A DNA stretch of 64,000 bases. Source: Candidatus Sericytochromatia bacterium. GTDB taxonomy: Bacteria > Cyanobacteriota > Sericytochromatia > UBA7694. Shown piece by piece: positions 13,497 to 23,015 of this stretch. The stretch is from the NCBI GenBank assembly GCA_018780035.1, contig JADMKE010000007.1, positions 96,694 to 160,693 of the forward strand. The letters are read 5' to 3'. The position numbers and the translations under genes are program-made. Each line of letters begins with the position of its first letter. Within the stretch, counting starts at the first letter, position 1. The notes under the pieces are model-generated. The model was not told where the DNA came from and made no database searches. It worked only from the letters and a program-made list of their open reading frames with translations.

Positions 13497-14570
13497 GTGG
13501 AAGTGCCGCCTATGATATCTGATTACCAGCTGTCTGAGCGAAAAAGAAGTTTACTCAACGCGATTATCAAGGACTATATTACCCACGGGGAGCCCCTGGG
13601 TTCTCGGACCCTGTGCAAGCGCCATGATTTTAAACTTAGCCCAGCAACCATTCGCAATGAGATGGCAGAATTGGAAGATGCAGGCCTCCTGGTGCAACCG
13701 CATACGTCAGCAGGTCGGGTACCTTCCGACAAGGGCTATCGCTTTTTTGTCGACCATTTAATGGAATCATATATTCCCACTCTCGAAGAAAAGCAATTTG
13801 TACGCCGCCTGGAGCAAACCTCCAAAGCGATTGATGCGGTGCTGTTTCAGGCCATTCGTATTTTGTCCGATGCAACCCAAGCCATCGCCGTGGCTGAGAC
13901 ACCGCATATCCGTGCAAATCCTGTACAAACACTCAATTTGATGGCTGTTGATGAAGAGTCAATGGTACTGAGTTTGACCTATTCAGGCAATATCCGGCGG
14001 CAATCTTTGATTCGATTATCACAGCCGATCTACTCCGAGATTCTCTCGCTGCTAACCAATTACCTCAATGAACAATTGCATGACAATGTCTCGCTGGATG
14101 AATTGTTTCACCGGATTGTCACCTGCCCCCTGGAACGGGAAATTCAGTACTACAAATCGATCATTCTCGACATGGTCTCCGAAATTTATGCCCAGACCCA
14201 GCGCGAAGAAAAAATCTATATGAGTGGAACCTCTCATCTGCTTAAAGAACCTGAGTTTCATACCACCGAAAATGCATACCCCATCTTGCAATTTTTGGAA
14301 CAGGATCAATTTGTTCATCAGCTCTTTAAGCGTTTGAATGGAACCGTTCAAACCCAAAGAAGTGATGTATACTGCCTGATTGGATATGAAAACTATTATC
14401 AGGAGCTGAAAAACTGCAGTTTTGTAGCAACCCCCTATTTCATTGATACCAAAGCAATTGGCATGATTGGCATATTGGGCCCCACCCGCATGGACTACCC
14501 CAAAGTGATGGGCCTGTTACAGACCGTTGCAAATAACTTAACCCAGACCCTGACACGACTTTTTAGCTGA
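13497..14570 (+). CDS. hrcA: Heat-inducible transcription repressor HrcA
   Basis: A repressor of class I heat-shock genes, 357 residues if started at GTG 13497, or 352 from ATG 13512; neither start has a strong ribosome site. The N-terminal winged helix (about 10-80) has the family pattern LGSRTLCKRHDFKLSPATIRNEMAELE...GRVPSDKGYRFFVD. A GAF-like inserted domain follows and the C-terminus has IGMIGILGPTRMDYPK. It is the first gene of the chaperone operon, directly downstream of CIRCE. Confidence 0.95.
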   Translation: MEVPPMISDYQLSERKRSLLNAIIKDYITHGEPLGSRTLCKRHDFKLSPATIRNEMAELEDAGLLVQPHTSAGRVPSDKGYRFFVDHLMESYIPTLEEKQFVRRLEQTSKAIDAVLFQAIRILSDATQAIAVAETPHIRANPVQTLNLMAVDEESMVLSLTYSGNIRRQSLIRLSQPIYSEILSLLTNYLNEQLHDNVSLDELFHRIVTCPLEREIQYYKSIILDMVSEIYAQTQREEKIYMSGTSHLLKEPEFHTTENAYPILQFLEQDQFVHQLFKRLNGTVQTQRSDVYCLIGYENYYQELKNCSFVATPYFIDTKAIGMIGILGPTRMDYPKVMGLLQTVANNLTQTLTRLFS

Positions 14571-14586
14571 ACCGGAGGAAATTGGT

Positions 14587-15204
14587 ATGAGCACCACAGA
14601 CAATGAGCAGCGCAATACGGACGAAATAAACGAAGAGCAAGAAATCCAGATAAAAACAGAAGACGATATCTCACTAAGTGAAGATCTTTCCGAAGCTGCA
14701 TCGGTTTTTGGTGAAGTTTATCCGGATCAACCCGCAGAGGCCGGAGACCCTTCAGAACTAAAATTGCAAATTGAGCAATTACAAACCCGCAATGATCAAT
14801 TAATGCGGGTTGCTGCCGATTTTGAAAATTACAAACGCCGCAACGCACGGGAACGCGAAGACCTGATCAAATTTGCAGGACAGCAGATTGTCACCAACCT
14901 TTTGGATGTGATCGACAATATTGAGCGAGCGATTCAAAACGAGATCAAACCTGAAGAGTTTCCCAATTTTGTTGAAGGCGTAAAAATGATTCATAAACAA
15001 TTTCTGGACGTACTCCAGAAAGCCGGTGTTTCTGTGATTGAAGCTGTTGGACAGCCCTTTAATCCCGAATACCATGAGGCGATTATGAGCGAAAGTACCA
15101 ATGATTATCCCGATGAAACAGTGGTGGCCGAATTTCAAAAAGGCTATCAAATGAATGGTCGGGTTCTCAGAGCATCAATGGTCAAGGTATCCAAAGAAGC
15201 CTGA
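14587..15204 (+). CDS. grpE: Nucleotide exchange factor GrpE
   Basis: 205 residues: an acidic, disordered N-terminus (to about 55), a long coiled coil with the hallmark RVAADFENYKRR, and the C-terminal beta domain ending VLRASMVKVSK. GrpE releases ADP from DnaK. It starts 16 bases after hrcA behind a GGAGGAA ribosome site. Length and motifs are normal. Confidence 0.95.
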   Translation: MSTTDNEQRNTDEINEEQEIQIKTEDDISLSEDLSEAASVFGEVYPDQPAEAGDPSELKLQIEQLQTRNDQLMRVAADFENYKRRNAREREDLIKFAGQQIVTNLLDVIDNIERAIQNEIKPEEFPNFVEGVKMIHKQFLDVLQKAGVSVIEAVGQPFNPEYHEAIMSESTNDYPDETVVAEFQKGYQMNGRVLRASMVKVSKEA

Positions 15205-15270
15205 ATTAAACGGTTTCTTCATTTTTTTAAAAGATTTGTTGTGTAATTGAAGGAGGATAAGACATAGTAT

Positions 15271-17160
15271 ATGGGTAAAGTAGTAGGCATCGATCTGGGC
15301 ACAACCAATTCTGTGGTTGCCGTATTAGAAGGAGGAAAGCCCGTTGTAATACCAAACGCAGAAGGCAGCCGCCTGACCCCCTCAGTGGTGGCATTTACAA
15401 AATCAGGAGAGCGGCTGGTCGGGCAAATTGCCAAGCGCCAAGCCATCACCAATCCTGAAAACACGATCTATTCGATCAAACGTTTTATCGGCCGCCGTTG
15501 GGACGATACCGAACAGGAGCGCAGCCGCTATCCCTACCACAGTGAACGTGGCAAAGACAGCATGGTGGAAGTCTCTGTACTGGGAAAAACCTATACCCCA
15601 CAAGAGATTTCAGCGATGATTCTGGGCAAGTTGAAGCAGGACGCTGAAGCCTATTTGGGTGAAAAAGTCACCCAAGCGGTTATCACAGTTCCCGCTTATT
15701 TTAACGACGCTCAGCGCCAGGCCACCAAAGACGCTGGCACCATTGCCGGTCTCGAAGTTCTGCGTATCATCAACGAGCCCACCGCCAGCTCACTGGCTTA
15801 TGGGATGGAAAAAAGCCATGAGCAGACCATTCTGGTCTTTGACTTGGGGGGCGGCACCTTCGACGTCTCGATTCTGGAACTCGGCGATGGCGTTTTTGAA
15901 GTCAAAGCCACCAGCGGGAACAACCACCTTGGTGGTGACGACTTTGACGAGCGCATCATCGACTGGCTGATCGACGAATTCAAACGCGATCAGGGCGTGG
16001 ATTTGTCCAAAGACAAAATGGCTCTGCAACGCTTAAAAGAAGCCGCAGAAAAAGCCAAAATTGAATTGTCATCTGTGTTTGAAACCGAAATTAATTTGCC
16101 CTTTATCACAGCAGACCAAACCGGTCCCAAACATTTGAATGTCAAACTGACCCGCGCCAAATTTGAAGAAATTGCAGCCGATCTGATTGAAGGCACCATG
16201 GGCCCCATGCGCGCCGCCATGGGCGACTCAGGCCTGGATGCCAGTAAAATTGACAAAGTCATTCTGGTGGGTGGTTCGACCCGTATTCCTGCCGTGCAAG
16301 AAGCAATCCGCAAATTCATCAACAAAGAGCCTGACAAAGGCGTCAATCCCGATGAAGCGGTCGGCCTCGGCGCAGCGATTCAAGCAGGTGTACTCGGCGG
16401 CGAAGTCAAAGACGTGCTGCTCTTGGATGTCACCCCGCTGAGCCTGGGGATTGAAACCCTGGGTGGCGTGTTCACGCGTATCATCGAGCGCAACACCACC
16501 ATTCCCACCAGCAAAAGCCAGATCTTCTCAACGGCGGCGGATGGTCAGACCAGCGTAGAAATTCACGTTCTACAAGGCGAACGTGAAATGGCCTCAGACA
16601 ACAAAACCCTGGGCCGCTTCACCCTCGAAAATCTGCCTCCCGCTCCGCGTGGAATTCCCCAAGTCGAAGTCACCTTTGACATCGATGCCAACGGGATCGT
16701 CAACGTCAAAGCCAAAGACAAAGGCACGGGTTCGGAACAAAAGATCACAATTGCCAACGCGGGTGGTTTGAACAAAGACGAGATCGAGCGCATGAAACGG
16801 GAAGCCGAATCCCATGCCTCTGAGGACAAAAAGCGTCTGCAGAAAGTGGAATTGCGTAACCAGGCGGACAGCCTGATCTACACCACCGAAAAGAGCTTAA
16901 AAGACATTGGTGACAAACTCGATTCAAGCGATCGGGATGCGGTCAACGCCACGATTGTGGAACTGAGAAAGTCCCTTGAAGGGGACAATCTCGACGAGAT
17001 CAGCACCAATTTGGCCAAGCTCAAAGACACCATGTACGCCGCCTCGTCGAAAATGTACAAACAGGAAGGCGGCAGCGGTCCTTCATCTTCAGGCGGTGGC
17101 AGCAGCTCCCATTCTGAAGACGATAATATCGTTGATGCCGATTACGAAGAGGTGAAATAA
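15271..17160 (+). CDS. dnaK: Chaperone DnaK (Hsp70)
   Basis: A 629-residue Hsp70 that folds client proteins with DnaJ and GrpE. The ATPase domain starts [17 protein letters not shown] and has the phosphate loop [11 protein letters not shown] and the site [10 protein letters not shown]. The interdomain linker [16 protein letters not shown] is intact, followed by the substrate-binding sandwich and the helical lid. The C-terminus has a Gly/Ser-rich stretch and the acidic DADYEEVK tail. A GAAGGAGG ribosome site sits somewhat far (about 13-15 bases) from the ATG. It is the third gene of the operon. Confidence 0.97.
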   Translation: MGKVVGIDLGTTNSVVAVLEGGKPVVIPNAEGSRLTPSVVAFTKSGERLVGQIAKRQAITNPENTIYSIKRFIGRRWDDTEQERSRYPYHSERGKDSMVEVSVLGKTYTPQEISAMILGKLKQDAEAYLGEKVTQAVITVPAYFNDAQRQATKDAGTIAGLEVLRIINEPTASSLAYGMEKSHEQTILVFDLGGGTFDVSILELGDGVFEVKATSGNNHLGGDDFDERIIDWLIDEFKRDQGVDLSKDKMALQRLKEAAEKAKIELSSVFETEINLPFITADQTGPKHLNVKLTRAKFEEIAADLIEGTMGPMRAAMGDSGLDASKIDKVILVGGSTRIPAVQEAIRKFINKEPDKGVNPDEAVGLGAAIQAGVLGGEVKDVLLLDVTPLSLGIETLGGVFTRIIERNTTIPTSKSQIFSTAADGQTSVEIHVLQGEREMASDNKTLGRFTLENLPPAPRGIPQVEVTFDIDANGIVNVKAKDKGTGSEQKITIANAGGLNKDEIERMKREAESHASEDKKRLQKVELRNQADSLIYTTEKSLKDIGDKLDSSDRDAVNATIVELRKSLEGDNLDEISTNLAKLKDTMYAASSKMYKQEGGSGPSSSGGGSSSHSEDDNIVDADYEEVK

Positions 17161-17189
17161 CCTTAAGCCTCGCTTGTGGTTGAATTGGA

Positions 17190-18452
17190 ATGTCTAAAAG
17201 AGATTATTACGAAATTTTAAGTCTTGCCAAAGATGCGACCGATGCGGATATCAAACGCTCGTACCGCAAATTGGCCCGGCAGTATCATCCCGATGTTAAC
17301 AAAGAGGCGGGAGCTGAAGAGATGTTCAAAGAACTCTCTGAAGCCTACGCAATCTTAAGTGATCCCCAGCAACGGGCCGCGTATGACCGCTATGGTCATG
17401 CAGGTCTGGGTGGTTTTCAAGGTGGCGGTTATCAAGGCGGCTTTGAAGGTTTTGGGGGCCTCGGGGATATTTTCGAAGCTTTCTTTGGACGTGGGGGCCG
17501 CGATCCCTTCCAATCCCAACAGCGGGGCGGTGGTTCCCGCTCGCGTGCCGAGCGGGGCTCGGATCTGCGCCTGGATCTGGAGGTCGATTTTCGCGACGCG
17601 ATTTTTGGGATCGAACGCGAAATCAACCTCCAGCACCTGGAAGCCTGTGAAACCTGTACGGGTTCAGGCCTGGAGCCTGGCACGGACGTCGTCTCCTGCC
17701 AAATGTGCCGGGGCAGCGGACAGATCCAGCAACACCAGCGCACAGCCTTTGGTACCTTTACCCATATTGCCACCTGCCCAAAATGTCAGGGCAAAGGCAA
17801 TATCGCAGAAAATCCCTGCAAAACCTGCAAGGGTGTTGGCCGAGCCCAAAAGAAAAAAGCCCTCAAGATCAAAATTCCGCCCGGTATTGACAGCGGTGTA
17901 AGACTGCATGTCAGTGGTGAAGGGGATGCCGGCATGGCCGGGGGCCCCGCCGGAGATCTGTATATTGTCTTACATGTCAAAGAAGATGCCGAAGGGGTCT
18001 TCGAGCGGCAAGATCAGCAGATTTATACCCAGATCTCAGTGGGCTATGCCCAAGCCGCTTTGGGTGATCGGGTTGAAATCCCAACCCTCGAAGGCCCAAC
18101 CCAATTGGAAATTCCGGCGGGCACCCAACCGGGCACTGTCTTTACGCTCAAAAACAAAGGCGTACCCTACCTCAATAACAGCGCCATGCGTGGAGATCTA
18201 CTCGTCACGGTCGAAGTGGCTGTGCCTGTCAAGGTGGGAGGCGAAGAGAAAGCGCTGCTGCAAAGCCTGTTCGAACTTGAAAAAGGGCTGGGCAAAGCAG
18301 AAAAAAGTGAAGGTGGCTTTTCTTTTAGCGAGAAGGGCGGCTTGGCCACAGCAGAAAAAGCCGGTGGCAGCCCAAAAGAGCATAAAAAACACGGTTTCTT
18401 TGATGTTTTAAAAGAGACATGGAAGTCCCATCATCCGCATAAAGAAGACTAA
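17190..18452 (+). CDS. dnaJ: Chaperone DnaJ (Hsp40) with extended C-terminus
   Basis: A 420-residue type A DnaJ. It has a J domain with HPD (YHPDV, near residue 33), a Gly/Phe-rich linker, and four zinc-binding repeats (CETCTGSG, CQMCRGSG, CPKCQGKG, CKTCKGVG). Two substrate-binding beta domains follow. Compared with the usual 375 or so residues there is an extra tail. It contains GFSFSEKGG and ends in a Lys/His-rich segment that includes HKKHGFF and SHHPHKED. DnaJ delivers clients to DnaK and stimulates its ATPase. Last gene of the operon, 29 bases after dnaK. Confidence 0.95.
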   Translation: MSKRDYYEILSLAKDATDADIKRSYRKLARQYHPDVNKEAGAEEMFKELSEAYAILSDPQQRAAYDRYGHAGLGGFQGGGYQGGFEGFGGLGDIFEAFFGRGGRDPFQSQQRGGGSRSRAERGSDLRLDLEVDFRDAIFGIEREINLQHLEACETCTGSGLEPGTDVVSCQMCRGSGQIQQHQRTAFGTFTHIATCPKCQGKGNIAENPCKTCKGVGRAQKKKALKIKIPPGIDSGVRLHVSGEGDAGMAGGPAGDLYIVLHVKEDAEGVFERQDQQIYTQISVGYAQAALGDRVEIPTLEGPTQLEIPAGTQPGTVFTLKNKGVPYLNNSAMRGDLLVTVEVAVPVKVGGEEKALLQSLFELEKGLGKAEKSEGGFSFSEKGGLATAEKAGGSPKEHKKHGFFDVLKETWKSHHPHKED

Positions 18453-18516
18453 GCCTGGGCCAATTCTTCTGGAGAAGGGTACAATAGTACATCTTCGCAG
18501 AGAAAGGGACCCCGTC

Positions 18517-19041
18517 ATGCAGATCAAAACAGTCTTGGTAGCCGCCCTTTTGGTTTTGAGTACCCACTCCCAAGCACAGGCCGCCATTGAACCCGTCAAT
18601 TACAATCCCGCAGCTCACCCTTTCAGCCTAGAGGCCGGCGCAGGTATGAATGGCAGCCTGCCCTTTTTCCATGCCAAATTTGGTTGGCGCATTCCTGTCT
18701 TGGACAATCGCCTTGAACCCTTTTTTGACTATAGCTTTTGGAATCTGGGCATGGAACCCGCCTTTCTTCAAGTGGCCCTTTTGGGAATCAAATACCATTT
18801 TGATTCGATTGGCCAGATTCAACCCTTTGTGGCCCTCAATGGTGGTATGACCTATTTGATCGGCGGTCCTGTGGTGGGCAATATTGGTTTTGTGGATCCC
18901 ACTTCCGCAATTGGCTGGGCCGTACAGGCCGGGGGTGGCATGAATCTGATGATGAGTGAAACATTTGGTTTTTCCGGTGCCCTGTACTTGAGCTACCCCT
19001 TTGTGATTCGGCCCGAACTCAATTTGCGCTGGACATTTTAA
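18517..19041 (+). CDS. Exported protein, probable small outer-membrane beta-barrel
   Basis: 174 residues with a signal peptide (cleavage near AQAA, residue 23). The rest alternates hydrophobic and polar residues with many Gly and aromatic residues, and the chain ends in ...LRWTF. A terminal Phe is a typical outer-membrane insertion signal. I recognise no named family. AGAAAGG precedes the ATG. A perfect 16 bp inverted repeat follows the stop. Confidence 0.6.
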   Translation: MQIKTVLVAALLVLSTHSQAQAAIEPVNYNPAAHPFSLEAGAGMNGSLPFFHAKFGWRIPVLDNRLEPFFDYSFWNLGMEPAFLQVALLGIKYHFDSIGQIQPFVALNGGMTYLIGGPVVGNIGFVDPTSAIGWAVQAGGGMNLMMSETFGFSGALYLSYPFVIRPELNLRWTF

Positions 19042-19056
19042 TCTTCTTCAAAATAT

Positions 19057-19099
19057 TTACTCATTTGTAAATTTAATTATTTACAAATGAGTAATTTTT
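19057..19099 (+). terminator. Perfect 16 bp AT-rich inverted repeat with T-run; terminator and possible operator
   Basis: Bases 19057-19072 (TTACTCATTTGTAAAT) are exactly complementary to 19079-19094 across a six-base loop, followed by TTTTT. As RNA this is a terminator for the gene ending at 19041. The right arm also overlaps the -35 box of the next promoter, so the DNA could serve as an operator. Either or both roles are possible. Confidence 0.65.
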
Positions 19100-19108
19100 A
19101 TGTATAAT
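19080..19108 (+). promoter_or_regulatory. Near-consensus promoter for the lipoprotein/barrel pair
   Basis: TTTACA (19080-19085), a 17-base spacer and TATAAT (19103-19108). The spacer length is optimal and the -10 box is perfect. Transcription should begin near 19115 and reach the ATG at 19152. The -35 box lies inside the right arm of the inverted repeat. Confidence 0.7.
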
Positions 19109-19151
19109 AAAAATTAGGTCGTTTAAATTCCAATTTATGAGGTTCACAACA

Positions 19152-19991
19152 ATGAAAAAAGTCCTACCCCTGCTGCTGATACCGGGCCTGCTCTCAGGCC
19201 TGAGTGCCTGTGGCCCCACTTTCAATTCCGCGGTCCCCATGTCGTCAGCTCCGTCAGCATCCACCTCACCCGGAGGAACAGCCCTTTCCACTCTGCTGGG
19301 TGAGTCGGTAATCACCAAAGAAGAACTGCAATTGCGGGACACCCTGCAACGCAAAATTGAACTGAAGTTTCCGATTCGGGTCGGCGTGGTCTATTATAGC
19401 TACACCTCTCAGCTGGAATCGCAAGATCAGCAGGTGATTTTTGAACAGGTTCAAAAGAACTTTAAAGATTCTGGCCTGATTCGGGAAACCTTTCAGATTC
19501 CATCGAGTTTGATCGGCAGCAATGCCAATGTGGACACCCTGCGCCAATTGGGGGCACGCTTTCAGGCCGATGTGGTCGTGATCGTCTCAGGCTCTCACCA
19601 ATTTGAAAGGGCCCGCAGCCAATCCCTGAGCTTTTTTGACAGTTTTACCGACAAAGCCAATTACGAAAGCACCGTCTCGGTAGACGCAATTGGGCTGGAT
19701 ATTTATTCAGGCACCTTTATCAGCCCCTTGCGCAGTGTTGTCAAAACCACGCCACAAGTCTTTGATCGCTCAGCCCCTGATTTTTCTAGCACAACTTACG
19801 CTTTCCGCAAAGAAGCCGAAGCCAAGGTTTGGCAAGAACTCAATGTCAAATTTGTGGACAGTCTGAAGTCGCTGAAGCAGGAAATTGAAGCCCGGCCAGC
19901 GGCATCCCCAACACCAGCAGCCACACCAACACCCACGCCTTCCGTCACCCCGTTTCCCACAGCAACCGCATCCCCCACTGGAGGTAAATAA
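19152..19991 (+). CDS. Lipoprotein of unknown function
   Basis: Start ATG 19152 is preceded by TGAGG; an in-frame ATG at 19137 has no ribosome site. The 279-residue protein has a lipoprotein signal (GLSAC). A mixed alpha/beta domain (about 45-235) includes the strand KFPIRVGVVYYSY and the segment LRQLGARFQADVVVIVSG. A low-complexity Pro/Thr/Ala tail ends the chain. The domain resembles periplasmic or outer-membrane lipoproteins with a TolB/CsgG-like fold, but I cannot assign it. It is co-transcribed with the next gene (gap 2 bases). Confidence 0.65.
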   Translation: MKKVLPLLLIPGLLSGLSACGPTFNSAVPMSSAPSASTSPGGTALSTLLGESVITKEELQLRDTLQRKIELKFPIRVGVVYYSYTSQLESQDQQVIFEQVQKNFKDSGLIRETFQIPSSLIGSNANVDTLRQLGARFQADVVVIVSGSHQFERARSQSLSFFDSFTDKANYESTVSVDAIGLDIYSGTFISPLRSVVKTTPQVFDRSAPDFSSTTYAFRKEAEAKVWQELNVKFVDSLKSLKQEIEARPAASPTPAATPTPTPSVTPFPTATASPTGGK

Positions 19992-19993
19992 CC

Positions 19994-20623
19994 ATGAAAA
20001 AGATGATTAAAACACTGGCTTTGTCTTTCGGTCTCTTGATGGCCACCGCCCTGGTTCAACCCGTTCAACCCGCTCAGGCAGCTATCCAACGCAGTTCTGA
20101 TTTTTCTCAAGGCAATACAATTGGGGTCGGCCTCTTTGGGCTCTCATATGATTATGGCGTGGGTCCCTTCAGTATTGGTGCCGCCTTTAGCAGTGACGCC
20201 ATTTACAGTTTCGCATCGGGTAACCGCCTGCGCCCCGGATTGCGGGCCATGTGGCGCTTTATGGAAATTGACGGCCTGTCGGCGGGTGTTCTGGCTGGGG
20301 TCCAATATGATCCCGGTACCCCCGGTGGGCGCGCCTATTTGACCCCCGATTTGGGTGTGGGCATGGCCTATAACTTCAAAATATTTGACCTGCCTACCGC
20401 ATTGCGTCTGAACCTGACTTTGGCACTGAGTTCCAGCAGCACAGGTTATTATTTTGGCAGCTATCCCACCAGCAATAGCAATGTGGATGAACCCAGCCCG
20501 AATTTCTTTCAGCGCCTCTCGATTGGGCCCATGTCGAGTCTGGAACTCGCATTTATGCCCAGCCCCAATTTTGAGATCACCCTCGGCGGCGGGACTTGGC
20601 TGGGAATGCGTTTAAAAATCTAG
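19994..20623 (+). CDS. Exported protein, probable outer-membrane beta-barrel
   Basis: 209 residues with a signal peptide ending AQAA (about residue 33). The mature part is Gly/aromatic-rich with alternating strands. GVGMAYNFKIFDLPTALRLNLTLALS is typical of a barrel, shown here only in outline. The start follows the upstream lipoprotein by two bases with GGAGG in the preceding codons, so the two form one transcription unit. Family unknown; it may be related in design to the 174-residue barrel at 18517. Confidence 0.6.
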   Translation: MKKMIKTLALSFGLLMATALVQPVQPAQAAIQRSSDFSQGNTIGVGLFGLSYDYGVGPFSIGAAFSSDAIYSFASGNRLRPGLRAMWRFMEIDGLSAGVLAGVQYDPGTPGGRAYLTPDLGVGMAYNFKIFDLPTALRLNLTLALSSSSTGYYFGSYPTSNSNVDEPSPNFFQRLSIGPMSSLELAFMPSPNFEITLGGGTWLGMRLKI

Positions 20624-20640
20624 AATAGCTTTCGGAATCA

Positions 20641-20698
20641 GTTTTAGATGATAGGTGTTAGGTTTTAGGGAACAGCCCTCTTGCCTAACACCTAAAAC
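20641..20698. repeat. Long imperfect inverted repeat between barrel gene and pcrA
   Basis: AGGTGTTAGG (20653-20662) pairs with CCTAACACCT (20684-20693). Inside it AGGG pairs with CCCT around AACAG, and outside it GTTTT pairs with AAAAC with a bulge. No T-run follows on either strand. It may be a terminator, an RNA-stabilising hairpin, or one copy of a dispersed palindromic repeat. Confidence 0.55.
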
Positions 20699-20807
20699 GT
20701 CCTCCCAAAACCGCCTCAAACTGGCGTATTCTCAAGTAAATATGTTAAACTTAAGTTGAAAATATACAATAGAATACGCTTGGTGCAAACAGGGTATTAA
20801 ATCCAAA

Positions 20808-23000
20808 ATGCTGAATCCCAATCAAAAATTAGCGGCAGAACATCCTGGCGGACCGATGTTGGTTTTGGCCGGGGCTGGAGCGGGCAAGACCCGTGTGCTC
20901 ACCCAGCGGGTGGCTTTTTTGATTGAATCTTTAAAAGTGCCCGCATCGCGCATTTTGGTGGTGACCTTTACCAATAAAGCCGCCAAAGAAATGAAAGAGC
21001 GCCTGCTGGGTTTGCTGGGACAGGCAGCCGTGGACCGGCTCTGGATTGGCACCTTTCACTCCATTTGCGGGCGACTCCTGCGCCAAGAAATTCACCGTTT
21101 GGGGTATACCTCTTCGTTTGTCATTTACGATACCGACGATCAAGAAAAGCTGCTCAAAGAAATCCTCAATGCGCTCGATCTGGACGCAAAGCAGTCTCGC
21201 TCCTGGCAGCGGCGTATCAGCGGGATTAAAAATCGCGGTTTGCGCCCCGCTGAGTTTCGCCGCGAAGCCCATGATTTTCAAGACCTGACCCTGGCCCGGA
21301 TTTATGATCTCTACCAAGAGCGGCTGGCCCGCAACAATGCCCTCGACTTTGACGATTTGTTGATGTTGACTCTGCGTCTGCTCGAAGAGCAGTCCGATTT
21401 GCGCGAACGCTGGCAACAACACTTCTTACATCTGCTGGTGGATGAATACCAAGATACCAACCGGGTTCAATTCAACTTACTGCGTTTACTCGCCCAGAAA
21501 CACCGCAATTTCTTTGTGGTCGGCGACGTCGATCAGAGTATTTATTCTTTTCGCCACGCAGATTTTCAGATTATTCTGGGTTTTCAAGCAGATTATAAAG
21601 ATGCTGTGGTGATCAAACTCGAAGAGAATTACCGCTCAAAAAAACCGATTCTGGACGCCGCAAATACCCTGATTGATCACAACCGTGACCGCTTTGACAA
21701 GGTCTTGCTGAGCACACGGGGAGATGGGCAGCCACTGCAATACCACGAAGCCCGGAGTGAATACCAGGAAGCGGATTTTGTGGTGAGACAGATTCAGCGC
21801 CTGATGGACAGCGGCCACAGCCCCGGTGAAATTTGCGTCCTCTACCGCACGAATGCGCAATCGCGCCTGTTTGAAGAACGTTTAATTCAGAACGGCATTC
21901 CCCATCAATTGATCGGCGCTTTTCGCTTTTACGAGCGCAAAGAGATCAAAGATCTGCTGGCCTATTTGCGCGTGATTCACAACCCCCTCGACGATTTGAG
22001 TCTCAAACGCCTGATCAATACTCCCAAACGCGGGATCGGCGCAAAAACCCAGCAGGGCCTGGAACACCGTGCAGAGCGCGAGGGGCTCAGTTTATGGGAC
22101 ACCCTCATCAACCCAACCTGCCTCAGTGAAGCACCCGCCAAGGCCCGAGCGACCCTGCAAAGCTTGATGAAATGGCTGCAAAATCTACGCGAGCAGCCGC
22201 CAGAGACCGTTTCAGAACTGATTCAACAGGTTTATACCGGCAGCGGCTATGCCGAAGAAATTCGCAAGAGTGATCCGGCTGAAGCCGAGGAACGAGAAAG
22301 CCATATTGAGAGTTTGATTCAGGCGGCCCGAGAATACCAAGACAACGTCCCCGACAGCCATTTGGGCGGTTTTTTGGAACAGGTCAGCCTGATGTCTGAT
22401 ATCGACACCCTCAAAGAAGAGGGACGCTTGGTCACGCTAATGACCATCCATGCGGCCAAAGGCTTGGAGTTCCCCGTGGTTTTTGTCACGGGCCTGGAAG
22501 AAGGTGTTTTCCCCCACAACCGTTCGATTGCTGCCGAAGAAAATGGCGAAGATGGGCCAATCGAAGAAGAGCGCCGCCTGATGTACGTGGCCATGACCCG
22601 AGCCGAAGACCTGCTCTGGCTGACACACGCCCAACAGCGGACCTTTTATGGTGCCCCGCAATACCAGCAACCCTCACGCTTTCTCGAAGAGCTGGAAGAC
22701 CACCTGCCCCTGAGCCAAAGCTCAGCGTCCGATCGCCAAAGCTCAGGGGTCACCCCACTTTGGTACCAACCCGAATCATCATCATCATCAAGCTATCGTG
22801 CAACACCTCCGCAAACCCCCACGTCCAATCAATCGCTGAGCGAGGGCTGCCGCGTTTTTCACAGCCAGTGGGGAGCGGGTATCGTCGAAAAGATCACGGG
22901 CAGCAACCAGCGCAAAATTGTGATTGTGGCCTTTGGCAGCGGCATAGGCAAACGCATTCTCGATCTCAACTCCGCCCCCTTGGAACGGGTGTGGGACTAA
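20808..23000 (+). CDS. pcrA: UvrD/PcrA-type 3'-5' DNA helicase
   Basis: A 730-residue SF1A helicase of normal PcrA length that acts in repair and replication restart. Motifs in order: Walker A GAGAGKTRVL (about residue 22), TFTNKAAKEMKER, Walker B DEYQDTN, GDVDQSIYSFRHAD, YRSKKPIL, TIHAAKGLEFPVVF and MYVAMTRAEDLL. The C-terminus has a serine run (TCA repeats) and then a Tudor-like domain, GCRVFHSQWGAGIVEKITG. In PcrA/UvrD that domain contacts RNA polymerase. It stands alone and is followed by a repeat array. Confidence 0.94.
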   Translation: MLNPNQKLAAEHPGGPMLVLAGAGAGKTRVLTQRVAFLIESLKVPASRILVVTFTNKAAKEMKERLLGLLGQAAVDRLWIGTFHSICGRLLRQEIHRLGYTSSFVIYDTDDQEKLLKEILNALDLDAKQSRSWQRRISGIKNRGLRPAEFRREAHDFQDLTLARIYDLYQERLARNNALDFDDLLMLTLRLLEEQSDLRERWQQHFLHLLVDEYQDTNRVQFNLLRLLAQKHRNFFVVGDVDQSIYSFRHADFQIILGFQADYKDAVVIKLEENYRSKKPILDAANTLIDHNRDRFDKVLLSTRGDGQPLQYHEARSEYQEADFVVRQIQRLMDSGHSPGEICVLYRTNAQSRLFEERLIQNGIPHQLIGAFRFYERKEIKDLLAYLRVIHNPLDDLSLKRLINTPKRGIGAKTQQGLEHRAEREGLSLWDTLINPTCLSEAPAKARATLQSLMKWLQNLREQPPETVSELIQQVYTGSGYAEEIRKSDPAEAEERESHIESLIQAAREYQDNVPDSHLGGFLEQVSLMSDIDTLKEEGRLVTLMTIHAAKGLEFPVVFVTGLEEGVFPHNRSIAAEENGEDGPIEEERRLMYVAMTRAEDLLWLTHAQQRTFYGAPQYQQPSRFLEELEDHLPLSQSSASDRQSSGVTPLWYQPESSSSSSYRATPPQTPTSNQSLSEGCRVFHSQWGAGIVEKITGSNQRKIVIVAFGSGIGKRILDLNSAPLERVWD

Positions 23001-23015
23001 GCACTTCTAGCAGAA

